A stretch of DNA of 64,000 nucleotides from Thermosynechococcus sp. (GCF_025999095.1 NZ_AP024678.1:1457527-1521526); one strand, 5' to 3'. Shown: positions 8,755 to 17,793, counted from the stretch's first letter. Numbers and translations: made by a program. The notes: generated by a model not told the origin, from the letters alone.

Positions 8755-8806
8755 CCTATGGACTCAACTCAGCAGTGCAACCCCTTCTCATTCCTTTATT
8801 TTTGCT

Positions 8807-9250
8807 TTAGCTCAGCGCCACACGGGAGCGATCGTAGATCGCACCCAAGACCGGGTTAACTTTCCCTTGGATTTGATTCCAGTAGTGGGCTGCCCTCACG
8901 GGCATGCCGATCGCTGCCGCCATGCGGGCGAGGAGGGTTTGCTCACGGCTTTTAATCAGCATATGATGGGCCCTCGCCAAGGAGCGAGCCATTTCGTTAA
9001 CTGTTGCTGTCATGGGCACCGAGGCCACATTATCAGCCAAGCGAGCAGCGGGAACGCCAGCGGGCTGTTTGCCTTTTTGATACTTGACGCCGCGATAGGT
9101 CATGATTTTTAAGGACTCTTCCGGCGGATTTGTCACCGCCGCCACCCGATAGGTGCTACCGCGATACTTGGCCACGACATCCGTTGCTTGGGTGTTGATC
9201 GCTGGAGGAACGTAGTTGTATTGAACGCCGCGATAAGTCAGAGTAGTCAT
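8807..9250 (-). CDS. DUF4278 repeat protein
   Basis: 147-residue cyanobacterial protein of unknown function. Three short repeats of the DUF4278 type occur at an exact 23-residue period: TYRGVQY (5-11), KYRGSTY (28-34) and TYRGVKY (51-57). The C-terminal half (about 75-147) is helical and basic (ARSLARAHHMLIKSREQ, GMPVRAAHYWNQIQGKVNP). There is no signal peptide and no catalytic motif. It is a single gene behind a 325-base upstream spacer. Small DUF4278 proteins are common in cyanobacteria, but no role is established. Confidence 0.8.
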   Translation of the reverse strand: MTTLTYRGVQYNYVPPAINTQATDVVAKYRGSTYRVAAVTNPPEESLKIMTYRGVKYQKGKQPAGVPAARLADNVASVPMTATVNEMARSLARAHHMLIKSREQTLLARMAAAIGMPVRAAHYWNQIQGKVNPVLGAIYDRSRVALS

Positions 9251-9511
9251 AGTTTTCGCCCCATTTGTATTACAAGGTGAACTGATTGAGGCGCGTTCCT
9301 TCGGGATCTATTTCCCTACTTCCGTCCCTCGCAAAGGGATAACGCTGACAATTAAACTTCGTCTGAAAAGCGTTTACTGAGGCCCTGCAAGGGATGAACG
9401 ATTTATTTCTGTATCTAATTTAACAATTTCTCGACCTTAAAGCAAGCTATTCATAGAAATTTACAATACTCGGGCCCCTAGTTCCCTAGGGATGTGATTA
9501 TCTGAGACAAC
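9251..9511. other. Intergenic region upstream of DUF4278 gene
   Basis: AT-rich spacer between the DUF4278 gene start and the rpmA terminator. No open frame with coding character was seen on either strand. On the minus strand, TTGTTA and TAAATT/TAGATA-like hexamers about 150 bases before the DUF4278 ATG could be promoter elements, but none is decisive. A small inverted repeat (CTAGTTCCCTAG) lies near 9478-9490. Confidence 0.4.
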
Positions 9512-9539
9512 AAAAAGGGCCAACCGCGAGGATTGACCC
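9512..9539 (-). terminator. Intrinsic terminator of rplU-rpmA
   Basis: On the minus strand GGGTCAATCC, a 4-base loop, then GGTTGGCCC forms a stem with one bulged T and a G-T pair, followed directly by five T (9516 to 9512). It lies 36 bases past the rpmA stop. Confidence 0.8.
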
Positions 9540-9575
9540 AATTGCATCATTTTTGCACGTTTATTAAGGGCGGTT

Positions 9576-9839
9576 TTAAGCCTCCCCTAGGGGATAGACA
9601 CTCACACGCTTGCGATTTTTGCCATAGCGCTCAAAGGTAACGACGCCGGCAATCATGGCAAAAAGCGTATCATCACCCCCGCGACCCACATTCGCGCCCG
9701 GGTGGAATTTGGTTCCCCGCTGCCGCACCAGAATGTGACCGGCCTTGACCACTTCGCCGCCAAAGCGCTTGACACCCAAACGCTGGGCATTTGAGTCGCG
9801 ACCGTTGCGGGTGCTACCTGTTCCTTTCTTGTGTGCCAT
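9576..9839 (-). CDS. rpmA: 50S ribosomal protein L27
   Basis: 87-residue L27, a large-subunit protein whose N-terminus reaches the peptidyl-transferase centre. [20 protein letters not shown] is the conserved N-terminus, followed by [15 protein letters not shown] and [21 protein letters not shown]. The second residue is Ala, without the extra cleaved leader found in Firmicutes. It follows rplU by one base on the same strand, the standard rplU-rpmA order, and ends at a clear terminator. Confidence 0.98.
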   Translation of the reverse strand: MAHKKGTGSTRNGRDSNAQRLGVKRFGGEVVKAGHILVRQRGTKFHPGANVGRGGDDTLFAMIAGVVTFERYGKNRKRVSVYPLGEA

Positions 9840-9840
9840 A

Positions 9841-10176
9841 TTAACCTCCTAGGGATTCACCATTGAGACGAATCTCATTGATCATGATGCGAGTGAGTTC
9901 TTGACGGTGGCCTTTTTTCCTGCGGGTTTTCTTTTTCGGGCGCATTTTATAGACAATCACCTTCGGCCCGCGCCGATGCTCCATCACCGTACCAGAGACA
10001 ACCGCACCACTGACGTAGGGTTGACCCACGTGGACTTGGCTATCGGTTTGCACCAGCAACACCTGTTCTAGGTCAATGGTGCCCTCCGGCTCAATGGGGA
10101 GCCGCTCCACATCGTAAAAGCGCCCAGCTTCAACGCGCAGTTGCTTGCCACCGGTCTCAATGATTGCGTATGCCAT
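9841..10176 (-). CDS. rplU: 50S ribosomal protein L21
   Basis: 111-residue L21, a large-subunit protein binding 23S rRNA. The ATG at 10176 gives [18 protein letters not shown], the standard start; an upstream extension in frame is not conserved. The basic segment [16 protein letters not shown] is the rRNA-binding part. AAGGAG lies 13 bases or so upstream. Its stop is 1 base from the rpmA start. Confidence 0.97.
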   Translation of the reverse strand: MAYAIIETGGKQLRVEAGRFYDVERLPIEPEGTIDLEQVLLVQTDSQVHVGQPYVSGAVVSGTVMEHRRGPKVIVYKMRPKKKTRRKKGHRQELTRIMINEIRLNGESLGG

Positions 10177-10293
10177 AGAAATTAAAAAACTCCTTGCCGT
10201 GCAGGTGAGGGGATGCGCGCCTCTTGGAAAACCTGTTCCGTGCAAACTCAACGATTTTCCATCATAAAATTTATGCCCTGTGGCTGTCAAACC

Positions 10294-10698
10294 CTAGCCG
10301 ACCCAAGGTGGACTGTCTGTTGAACCTTCAGGGAATTCGGGGCACTCAGCGAGGGAGATCTCCTTAAGCATCTCTGGATAGTAAAAAACAAGGAGGGTAG
10401 TGCCCATACAAATGACATCTTCATGGTGAAGCAGAGTGCTGTGCTGAAGTGGTAGGCCATTCAGGAACGTGCCATTGCGGCTGTGATAATCACTGATGAA
10501 GTAAAGGGGCTGCCCCCTAAAGAGAAAAGCGTTGATCACAGCATGCAACCGCGAGACATAGGCATCTGTGAGACGGATACTACAGTCCAGTTGGCGGCCA
10601 ATGGTCCACTGGCGATCGGGACTGAGAATGACTTCCCGTTTTGGCAAACCACGTTCGCGAACGATCAGCGATGCTTTGGGGTAGCTTGGCGTGGGCAT
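10294..10698 (-). CDS. FHA-domain protein
   Basis: 134-residue protein made mostly of one forkhead-associated domain, which binds phosphothreonine peptides. The core is WTIGRQLDCSIRLTDAYVSRL, then HAVI, YFISDYHSRNGTFLNG and TTLLVFYY; GR, SRLH and NG are the phosphopeptide-contact positions and are intact. ATG at 10698 (MPTPSYPKASLIVRERG) is preferred over a 5' extension rich in Arg. No kinase gene is adjacent, so its partner is unknown. It lies between the Rrf2 gene and rplU, same strand. Confidence 0.88.
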   Translation of the reverse strand: MPTPSYPKASLIVRERGLPKREVILSPDRQWTIGRQLDCSIRLTDAYVSRLHAVINAFLFRGQPLYFISDYHSRNGTFLNGLPLQHSTLLHHEDVICMGTTLLVFYYPEMLKEISLAECPEFPEGSTDSPPWVG

Positions 10699-10767
10699 CC
10701 TGCGTCTTCCATCGCAACGGGATGCCCCTAGCCTAGATCGCCTAGATGACAACTAGATTACAAATGT

Positions 10768-11214
10768 TTAGATTACAAATGTTGCCCCATCCCCTTGGGC
10801 CGCTTGCCAACTACGGGCATCAAAGTATAAATCCTCAAGGGAAATACTGGCCAAGGCCTCCTGAAGTTTTTGGTGGAGTCGTTGCCAGAGACTCAAGGTG
10901 ACCCAATCCGCGGTGCCATCTTCCGGTTGGGGGGGGTGTAAAAACAGGGGAGTTGGCGATTCACCAACAGCAGTAAGGATATCCCGCAGGGAAATGGTTG
11001 CTGGGGGACGGGCGAGTTGATAGCCCCCATAGACGCCGCGCAGCGATCGCACCAAGCCGGCACGCCGCAACTCAATCAAGAGTTTTTCCAGATAGGGGGC
11101 AGGAATCTTTTGCCGCTCAGCAATGGTACGCACCGAGGCAGGCCCATAGTTGGGCAACAAACTCAAGTCCAATAGAGCCTTGATACTGTAGTGGCCGCGG
11201 GTAGTGAGGGTCAT
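10768..11214 (-). CDS. Rrf2-family transcriptional regulator without cysteines
   Basis: 148-residue winged-helix regulator: MTLTTRGHYSIKALLDLS, RTIAERQKIPAPYLEKLL and LRRAGLVRSLRGVYGGYQLA are typical Rrf2 elements. Fe-S-sensing members (IscR, NsrR) have three cysteines after the wing; this protein has no cysteine at all, so it cannot hold a cluster by the usual ligands. The closest known type may be CymR-like or other cluster-free members. Its ATG overlaps the stop of the SagB-type gene (ATGA arrangement), which suggests it controls, or is controlled with, that gene. Confidence 0.85.
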   Translation of the reverse strand: MTLTTRGHYSIKALLDLSLLPNYGPASVRTIAERQKIPAPYLEKLLIELRRAGLVRSLRGVYGGYQLARPPATISLRDILTAVGESPTPLFLHPPQPEDGTADWVTLSLWQRLHQKLQEALASISLEDLYFDARSWQAAQGDGATFVI

Positions 11215-12740
11215 GCCGCTTTACCAACCGTGGTGATGTAGAGAACGGCTTCTTCGGGGGGAATGCCGAGGAGATCGTTGACCTGATCATCAAAGAAGCC
11301 GCCGATACCACTCACCCCTAGCCCCAAAGCGGTAGCGGCTAAGTTAAGTCGCTGGCCGAGGTGGCCGGCATCCATGTGCAGGTAGCGATAGGCGCGTTCG
11401 CCGTAGCGAGCGATCGCCCGCTCCAGATTGGCGGTATGGAAAATCACCACGGCGGCATCGCGACCGAGGTCTTGATTGAGACAGAGAAAATGCAACTGTT
11501 CCTGAAAGTTCTTGAAGCGAATCTGGCGGAGTTCATGCTCGGCTACAGCGTAGTAGTAGCAGCCCTCCTCAAGCTCCCTGACCCGCGTCACGGCAATAAA
11601 GGTTTCCACCAGGGTCGGGTCAAAGAAACTGGGGCATTCGTCTAGGCCTTGATCGCGGTAGTCCTGCGGATGGTAGGCAAAGGTGAGCAGGGCAGCCAAT
11701 TGATCCATCTCAATCCCTTGGCCACTGTAGCGACGGGTGGAGCGCCGCTGGCGAATGGTTTGCTGCAGAGCGGCTAGATTGGTTTCCCAGTGAATGATGG
11801 TTTTGCTGAGACTGACCCGCAGCCCAAAGGGAAAGTTGTACTTACTCGCAGGGGGTTCGGCAGGCTCCTTGGCGCTGGGGCTGGCTGTCTGCATGCCGTA
11901 GATCATGTCACTACTTGTGAGGGCACTGGCACGATGGCAGGCTCTGAGCAGCTCGCCACTGGCGATCGCCCCATAGTCATAGCAGGTGGCAGAGGGCAAC
12001 ACAGAGGGAAACGTGGGTAAGTTTTCGTCCACTTCCAGCAAATTGGCCAGGGCAACCACCGCCAAGACCCCCTCCTGCTCTGGATCAAGGTAAAGCAGTT
12101 CATTCATCTGGGCATCCACAAAACCACCAATGAAGTGGGCACGAAAATCATGGATATTGGCGGCCAGTTCCACATTCCCCAAGAGGTGCCCAATGTCAAG
12201 ACAAAGGCGGCGATAGGCGCGATCGCCATAGCGCCACGCGGAACGGTAAAAAACAGCTGTCACCACCAGAGCAATGTGCGTCCTTTCTAGCGCTGGGTGC
12301 CAAAGACAAGCGGCCTGTAGGGCTGACCAACAATAGCTTTGCCACACCTGCACAAGGGCGTGATCTTTTACCTGATAGTTATAAATGCCAGCGGGAACAG
12401 CGGTATCGTTGCGAGTAAGAACATAGATCTCCGCTGGATAGAGCCCTCCAGCAGAGGGGGCTGCCCGCATATAAAAGGGCTGATCGGGATAGGGAACCAC
12501 CCCAGTAATGCCATAGGTGCAGTACAGCAAGCGGGAGAGTCGCTGCCAGTAGGGGTGAGCCGACCCCTTCGCCGGCTCTAGGAACGACTTCAGGGAAAAG
12601 ACGGAGCCCAGGGGATAGGTTTTGAAGGGACTCGGTTGACGGCTCCAATCCAAGGGGGCAGCTTGTTGGGCTAAGGTCTCAGGGGCGTACTTGGTGCGTT
12701 CGTGGTAATGTTGTGCCAAAGAAAATTGTTGAAACCCCAT
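11211..12740 (-). CDS. Double-domain SagB/ThcOx-type nitroreductase-fold oxidoreductase
   Basis: 509 residues with two FMN-nitroreductase-like halves. The first (about 60-250) has the SagB mark PSAGGLYPAEIYVLTRN (95-111) and YGDRAYRRLCLDIGHLLGN; the second (about 325-505) begins RQRRSTRRYSG and repeats the pattern as YGERAYRYLHMDAGHLGQR and GGFFDDQVNDLLG. SagB-type enzymes oxidise azolines to azoles in peptide natural products, but no cyclodehydratase or precursor-peptide gene is near, so this function is not supported here. It is followed by an overlapping Rrf2 gene. No signal peptide. Confidence 0.82.
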   Translation of the reverse strand: MGFQQFSLAQHYHERTKYAPETLAQQAAPLDWSRQPSPFKTYPLGSVFSLKSFLEPAKGSAHPYWQRLSRLLYCTYGITGVVPYPDQPFYMRAAPSAGGLYPAEIYVLTRNDTAVPAGIYNYQVKDHALVQVWQSYCWSALQAACLWHPALERTHIALVVTAVFYRSAWRYGDRAYRRLCLDIGHLLGNVELAANIHDFRAHFIGGFVDAQMNELLYLDPEQEGVLAVVALANLLEVDENLPTFPSVLPSATCYDYGAIASGELLRACHRASALTSSDMIYGMQTASPSAKEPAEPPASKYNFPFGLRVSLSKTIIHWETNLAALQQTIRQRRSTRRYSGQGIEMDQLAALLTFAYHPQDYRDQGLDECPSFFDPTLVETFIAVTRVRELEEGCYYYAVAEHELRQIRFKNFQEQLHFLCLNQDLGRDAAVVIFHTANLERAIARYGERAYRYLHMDAGHLGQRLNLAATALGLGVSGIGGFFDDQVNDLLGIPPEEAVLYITTVGKAA

Positions 12741-12859
12741 GGCGGTGCCTCACCAAGTTAAGAAAGCATTAAGCAATGTGAACTTCGTCAATAAATTCCC
12801 CTACAGTCAAAAAAGCCTAAGTAGAAATACCTAAGATTGTCAAATACCCTTTTACCATT

Positions 12860-13390
12860 ATGGCGAAATTCAACGCGGAGGAGCTACTCCAAGCCTATGC
12901 AGCAGGGGAACGGAATTTTCGCGGCAGCGATCTAACGGGTTTGAGTCTGTTTGACACCAACCTCAGTGATGCCGATTTTAGCGAGAGTACACTGGAGAAT
13001 GCCTACTTGCCCTATTGCCAGTTAAATCGAATTCAGGCAACTGCTGCTAATTTGCGCCATAGTGAGTTGGGAGATGCTGAGTTGTACCAAGCCAACCTCG
13101 CTGCAGCGGATCTCGAGGGGGCGAGCCTTGTGCGGGCCAATCTACGCACGGCCAATTTGGAAGGGGCAAACCTGCGGGGGGCCAATCTGCGGGGGGCAGA
13201 TCTGCGCTATGCCAATTTGCGCCAAGCAAATCTCCAAGGGGCAAACCTCCAACAGGCCAATCTACACCAAGCGGATTTAACGGAGGCTCAGGTACAGCGG
13301 TGTAATTTTTTTCGGGCAACGGGTGTCGATTTGTCGATGGCGGTGTGCGATCGCACCACTATCTACCCCGATGGCTATTTCTATCCCTGA
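12860..13390 (+). CDS. Pentapeptide-repeat protein
   Basis: 176-residue protein built of A(D/N)LxX pentapeptides from about residue 24 to 160 (for example ANLRTANLEGANLRGANLRG), which fold as a right-handed quadrilateral beta helix. The N-terminus MAKFNAEELLQAYAAGERNF is the usual cyanobacterial capping helix. It is predicted soluble, with no signal peptide. Function unknown; such proteins are numerous in cyanobacteria. Its last 10 bases overlap, convergent, the cobL stop region. Confidence 0.9.
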   Translation: MAKFNAEELLQAYAAGERNFRGSDLTGLSLFDTNLSDADFSESTLENAYLPYCQLNRIQATAANLRHSELGDAELYQANLAAADLEGASLVRANLRTANLEGANLRGANLRGADLRYANLRQANLQGANLQQANLHQADLTEAQVQRCNFFRATGVDLSMAVCDRTTIYPDGYFYP

Positions 13391-14628
13391 GGCAGGGTAA
13401 TGAGGGTAACCGGATTCAGGGGCTGGAGGCGGTGGCCTTGACCCAGGGGAACGGAACGGCTGAGTTGCACCTGGAGCACTTGCGGGTTGACTTGATGGGT
13501 CTGACACCAGTGGAGCACTTGGCCTTGGTGTTCGAGGGTAGCGATCGCCAGCACTAGCCGGCCGCTAGCGTTCAAGTGGGACCAACAATAGTCGAGATTG
13601 GCCAGTAACTGAGCACCACTGCCGCCAATAAACACCCGATCCGGGGGCGGTAAATCCCTGAGGCGCTGGGGTGCTGTCCCTTGGAGCGGGATGAGGTTGG
13701 TCAAACCAAAAGCCTCGCGGTTGCGCTCAATCAGTTGAACGCCAATAGCCGTTTTCTCGATCGCATAGACGGTGGCTTGGGGGGCAAGGCGGGCGATTTC
13801 CACAGCAACACTGCCGGTGCCGGCCCCGATATCCCAAACAATTTCTACAGTGCTGGTGAGGGCCAACTCCGCCAAAGCCAGTACCCGCACTTCCCGCTTC
13901 GTCATCAGGCTAGGGCGATCGCCAAAGGTGAAAAATTGATCATCCGCCAAGCCAATGGCAGGCCACTCCCGCGGGGGAATCTGCTGCGGCTGACGTAGAA
14001 GCACAACCAAATTGAGAGGATGCACCGGCGGGAGAGCCGCGGTCGGTTGTGCTAGATCCCAAGGGAGAATGGCCTCTGATGTACTGCCCAACGCCTGACA
14101 TACCCACGCTTGGTAGCGCACGGGCAAACGCAGGGATTGATATAAACGGCTGATGGCAGCAATATTGGCCTCGCCATCGGTATAGATGGCAATTTTCTCC
14201 ACCCCCCGCTGCAACAGGGGCACCAATCCCGCTAGATCCCGCCCATGGGCACTGTAGATCACCGCATCCTGCCAAGGGAGCTTGAGGCGACTAAAGGCCA
14301 ATTGCACTGCACTGAGGTGGGGATGAAACGTTAACTGATCCGGGCTAAAGACTTCAAGGAGCCAGCGGCCCAATCCATAGAACAGCGGATCACCACTGGT
14401 GAGAATGACCACTTGGGGGTTGGGGGTGGTGGCCAAGTGGGTTTGAATCGCCTTGAGACTAGCATTAAAGTTCCCTAGGGCGAGGCGGGGAGTGTCCCCC
14501 TGGGGAATCAATTGCAGATGGCGATCGCTCCCCACCAAGAGGGTGGCTGAATGAATAATCTGCTGCACGGTGGCTGGCAACCCTTGCAGACCCTCTAAGC
14601 CAATGCCCACCACATGAATCGGAGTCAC
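13381..14628 (-). CDS. cobL: Precorrin-6Y C5,15-methyltransferase (CbiE-CbiT fusion)
   Basis: 415-residue bifunctional cobalamin enzyme that methylates C5 and C15 of the corrin precursor and decarboxylates the C12 acetate. Residues 1-about 205 are the CbiE-type methylase (HVVGIGLEGLQGLP, LTSGDPLFYGLGRWLLE); residues about 225-415 are the CbiT part, with the SAM-binding VWDIGAGTGSVAVEIAR and RVFIGGSGAQL. It starts with GTG at 14628, overlapping the cobH stop by 4 bases (GTGA), so the two are coupled. Its 3' end overlaps the pentapeptide gene by 10 bases. Confidence 0.93.
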   Translation of the reverse strand: MTPIHVVGIGLEGLQGLPATVQQIIHSATLLVGSDRHLQLIPQGDTPRLALGNFNASLKAIQTHLATTPNPQVVILTSGDPLFYGLGRWLLEVFSPDQLTFHPHLSAVQLAFSRLKLPWQDAVIYSAHGRDLAGLVPLLQRGVEKIAIYTDGEANIAAISRLYQSLRLPVRYQAWVCQALGSTSEAILPWDLAQPTAALPPVHPLNLVVLLRQPQQIPPREWPAIGLADDQFFTFGDRPSLMTKREVRVLALAELALTSTVEIVWDIGAGTGSVAVEIARLAPQATVYAIEKTAIGVQLIERNREAFGLTNLIPLQGTAPQRLRDLPPPDRVFIGGSGAQLLANLDYCWSHLNASGRLVLAIATLEHQGQVLHWCQTHQVNPQVLQVQLSRSVPLGQGHRLQPLNPVTLITLPQG

Positions 14629-15239
14629 GCTGGCTCCTTGCTATAGGCCAACTCCAGTAGGGCATTGACAATCGCCGCTGCCACAGGCGATCCCCCCTTG
14701 CGACCGGCAATCCGAATTTGCGGCACGGGCAGTTGGGCAAGGGCAGCTTTTGACTCCACGACATTGACAAAGCCAACGGGGACGCCAATGACGCCTGCCG
14801 GCGGCACAGGGGTCTGTTGCAGGCGATCGCACAGGGCCAGGAGGGCCGTTGGCGCATTCCCAATCACAAAAAGACCGTGGGGCCACTGTTGCCAAGCACG
14901 GAGCATCCCGGCTGCACTGCGGGTTTGACCGGGAGCGGTGGGGCTGCCATGGTCAAGGGCGGTAATGATTGGGTTTTGGAAGGTGCGGCTGACCATTGTT
15001 TGAATGCCCACGCTGACCATGGCCACATCGGTAATAATGGGCACACCTGAGCGCAGGGCCTGAGTGAGGTGGGCGATCGCCCCCGGCGAAATCTCCAGGA
15101 GGTTCTTGAACTCAAAATCGGCCGTGCTGTGGATAATTCGCCGCAAAATCGCATAGCTAGGGGGGTCAAAAGGGTGAGGCCCGATCTCGCGATCAATGAT
15201 GGCAAAACTCGCTTGGGCAATTGGATGCAGCAGAGACAC
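14625..15239 (-). CDS. cobH: Precorrin-8X methylmutase
   Basis: 204-residue CobH/CbiC, which moves the C11 methyl to C12 to yield hydrogenobyrinate or cobyrinate. Conserved parts are SFAIIDREIG, FKNLLEISPGAIAHL, ITDVAMVSVGIQ, the VIGNAPTALLAL block and VGFVNVVESK. The longest frame reaches 15329 but crosses the tRNA-Ser gene on the other strand; GTG at 15239 (giving VSLLHPIAQASF) is the most upstream start that avoids it and matches usual length. It is first in a two-gene unit with cobL. Confidence 0.88.
   Translation of the reverse strand: MSLLHPIAQASFAIIDREIGPHPFDPPSYAILRRIIHSTADFEFKNLLEISPGAIAHLTQALRSGVPIITDVAMVSVGIQTMVSRTFQNPIITALDHGSPTAPGQTRSAAGMLRAWQQWPHGLFVIGNAPTALLALCDRLQQTPVPPAGVIGVPVGFVNVVESKAALAQLPVPQIRIAGRKGGSPVAAAIVNALLELAYSKEPA
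15073..15080. repeat. HIP1 octamer, representative copy
   Basis: GCGATCGC, the cyanobacterial highly iterated palindrome. Many copies are scattered in coding and spacer DNA; other examples are at 5303-5310, 7576-7583 and 17856-17863. Function unproven; probably linked to Dam-like or HIP1-specific methylation. Confidence 0.9.
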
Positions 15240-15275
15240 CGGACTTCTGATAGGATAGTAGAACTGCCTAAACTT

Positions 15276-15360
15276 GGAGAGATGGCCGAGTGGTCGAAGG
15301 CGCAGCACTGGAAATGCTGTGTGGGGCAACTCACCGAGGGTTCGAATCCCTCTCTCTCCG
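15276..15360 (+). tRNA. trnS-GGA: tRNA-Ser (GGA)
   Basis: 85-base class II tRNA. The acceptor stem GGAGAGA pairs with TCTCTCC, discriminator G at 15360; anticodon stem CAGCA/TGCTG flanks loop CTGGAAA, with anticodon GGA at 15310-15312; a long variable arm follows; T arm is GAGGG-TTCGAAT-CCCTC. CCA is not encoded, usual for cyanobacteria. Confidence 0.97.
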
Positions 15361-15507
15361 TATTGTTATATTGCCACTCTAGGGGTACCCCTGCTGCAAT
15401 CAAGGGAGAGCGCAAGGCTTCCCACCGAGGGGCTTATTTCTCCAGTCTGGGCGGGCGATCGCTATGATCAAAGAATCTTCGCAGCCTTCCCTGAGAAATT
15501 CACTGCC

Positions 15508-17793
15508 ATGCAGCGTCCTTGGCAAGTCTATTCTGCTGACCCCGCCCCCCCAAACTTCATCGAGGCAGTTAAGAAGCTCCATCCCCATGCAGGCGCCATT
15601 ACGGCTCAGTTACTTTGGCAGCGGGGCTACCGTGATGCTCTTCAGCAAGTGCCCCCTTTCTTAGATTGGCGCCACTACGAGTCAGCCTCCCCCCTAGAGT
15701 TTCCAGACATGGCTGCTGCCCTAGGGCGTTTGCAACAGGCACTCGATCAACAGGAAAAGGTGGCCATTTGGGGAGACTTTGACACCGACGGGGTCACAGC
15801 GACTGCCGTCCTCTGGGAAGGACTAAAACCACTTTTGGGAACCCAATTGGTGGATTTTTATATTCCCAATCGCCAGTGCGACTCCCATGGCCTCTCGCGC
15901 CATGGCCTTGAAACGCTGAACGAAAAGGGGGTCTCCCTGATCATCACCTGTGATACTGGCTGCACAAATGCTGCTGAAATTGCCTTTGCCCGAACGCTGG
16001 GGATAGACGTGATTGTGACCGATCACCACGCCCTCGAACCCACTCCCTTGGGGGCGGTGGCGCTGATCAATCCGCGGCAGTTGTCCCCGAATCATCCCCT
16101 ACATCACCTATCGGGAGTTGGCGTCGCCTACAAATTTTTGGAAGCTGTGTATGCCACATGGCCAGAGAAAACCCAGGGGTATCCCCTCGAGAATCTCCTT
16201 GATCTGGTGGCTATTGGCCTCATTGCCGACTTAGTGGAACTGAAGGGTGAATGCCGCTATCTTGCCCAGCGAGGCTTAGACCAGCTGGGAAAGCATCAGA
16301 CCCTCCGACCTGGAATTGCTGCCCTTTTGGGGCGAGTGTCCAAGAATACGGCTTGGCAACGGGAGATTAGTTTTGCCCTGGCCCCCCGCCTTAATGCCGT
16401 AAGTCGTATCCATGGGGATGTGGGGCCGCTGGTGAGACTCTTGACTACGCAAGACAAAGAGGAAGCTAAGCAGTTGGCTCGCAAGATTGACAAGATGAAT
16501 AGCGAGCGGAAACGGCTCCAAAAACAGATTGCTCAGGCTGCCCATGCCAAAGTGGCTCAATTGGATCTTTCGGTAACACGGGTGATTCTGCTGACCGATG
16601 AGAATTGGCCCTTGAGTCTATTGGGCCTAGTGGCAGGCGAGATGGTAAAAACCTATGGCCGTCCTGCCATTTTGCTACAGACCAATGCCGCTACGGGAAT
16701 GGCCGCCGGTTCAGCCCGTTCCGATGGCGTTGTGGATCTGTATGAGGCCCTGCGTTGCCAAGGGCATTTATTGGAGGGATTCGGCGGGCATCCCTATGCC
16801 GCAGGCTTTAGGCTCAAGATAGAGCACATTGCCCTGTTAGAAGCAGCCCTCAACCAATTCTTAGCCCAGCAGGAGGGGACGGCCACGGCGGCACCGCAAC
16901 CGTTGAGGATTGATTTGGAAGTCACTCTAAAGCAACTTAACGATGCCCTCTTCAAAGAACTGGAAATACTCGCTCCCTTTGATTCAACCCACCATCCCCT
17001 CCCCCGCTTACTTGTGCGCCATGTAGAGCTCACCGAAGTGCAGGAGAACAAAGTCAAAAATGACCCCACGAGGCGGTATGTCTCCATGATGCTTCTAGAT
17101 CCCCAAGCAAAGCAAACCTTTCCCGCCAAGTGGTGGGATCATCAAATAGGGGATTGCCCCAAGGGAGCCTGTGATCTAGTGATTGAACTACAGCAGTGGC
17201 AAAGCTCCCTATCAGCCGTCATTCAAGATCTGCGCCCCAGTGGCACCAGTATCATTGAGGCTGCCCCGTTTCAGGCCCTCATTGATGGCCGCAATTGCCC
17301 CCGTGGGGTGGCCGAGACTGGCTTGCGCGTGGACACCTGCCCAACCTCATGGGAAAACTGGCGACAATGGATTCAACGAGCTAAACAGGAACAGCAACCC
17401 TTGATTCTGGCCTACTCGCTCCCCAAGGAACAGGATGCCCTCGAGGTTTGGCAGAAATTCCTAACCCGTTGCCAAAAGGCGGGTCAACAGGGAACGTTAC
17501 TTCGGCGAGAGGCCCTGTGCCAAGAGCTTAACATTGAGGCAATGACATTGGGCTATGCTCTCAGGGCGCTGGCAACCCTAGGGGTTAAAGTGGAGAACAC
17601 GGGGGACAGGTTCCGATGCCAATGGCCGCCCCAGATAAAACTTTCTCCGGATACAACAACAGCACTAGAGGCCTTTAGAGCAGCGATCGCCGCAGAGAAT
17701 TTCCGTCGCAGGTATTTTGCCACCGCCCCCCTACAGGCCCTTCAGGAAACACATAAACTGGCTACACCCTTTTTCAACAGGGGAGGGACCTAA
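15508..17793 (+). CDS. recJ: Single-stranded-DNA exonuclease RecJ
   Basis: 761-residue 5'-3' ssDNA exonuclease of the DHH phosphoesterase family, for recombination and mismatch or excision repair. Motifs: GDFDTDGVTATAVL (about residue 89), ITCDTGCTNAAEIAF, the eponymous VTDHHALEPT, HLSGVGVAYKFLEA, and the DHHA1-type GHLLEGFGGHPYAAGF. A coiled segment (KEEAKQLARKIDKMNSERKR) links the domains. Beyond about residue 500 come an OB-like region and a poorly conserved extension of some 200 residues. ATG 15508 is chosen because the longer frame runs through the tRNA. The gene lies downstream of the tRNA on the same strand. Confidence 0.93.
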   Translation: MQRPWQVYSADPAPPNFIEAVKKLHPHAGAITAQLLWQRGYRDALQQVPPFLDWRHYESASPLEFPDMAAALGRLQQALDQQEKVAIWGDFDTDGVTATAVLWEGLKPLLGTQLVDFYIPNRQCDSHGLSRHGLETLNEKGVSLIITCDTGCTNAAEIAFARTLGIDVIVTDHHALEPTPLGAVALINPRQLSPNHPLHHLSGVGVAYKFLEAVYATWPEKTQGYPLENLLDLVAIGLIADLVELKGECRYLAQRGLDQLGKHQTLRPGIAALLGRVSKNTAWQREISFALAPRLNAVSRIHGDVGPLVRLLTTQDKEEAKQLARKIDKMNSERKRLQKQIAQAAHAKVAQLDLSVTRVILLTDENWPLSLLGLVAGEMVKTYGRPAILLQTNAATGMAAGSARSDGVVDLYEALRCQGHLLEGFGGHPYAAGFRLKIEHIALLEAALNQFLAQQEGTATAAPQPLRIDLEVTLKQLNDALFKELEILAPFDSTHHPLPRLLVRHVELTEVQENKVKNDPTRRYVSMMLLDPQAKQTFPAKWWDHQIGDCPKGACDLVIELQQWQSSLSAVIQDLRPSGTSIIEAAPFQALIDGRNCPRGVAETGLRVDTCPTSWENWRQWIQRAKQEQQPLILAYSLPKEQDALEVWQKFLTRCQKAGQQGTLLRREALCQELNIEAMTLGYALRALATLGVKVENTGDRFRCQWPPQIKLSPDTTTALEAFRAAIAAENFRRRYFATAPLQALQETHKLATPFFNRGGT

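Noticed and set aside
13047-13319. 90-codon minus-strand frame in the pentapeptide gene
   Set aside because: A repeat-driven shadow: the regular plus-strand codons give periodic antisense sequence.
15240-15329. N-terminal extension of cobH
   Set aside because: Runs antisense into tRNA-Ser and is not conserved; GTG 15239 gives normal length.
15274-15507. 78-codon N-terminal extension of recJ
   Set aside because: It would translate the tRNA-Ser gene; RecJ homology starts after ATG 15508.
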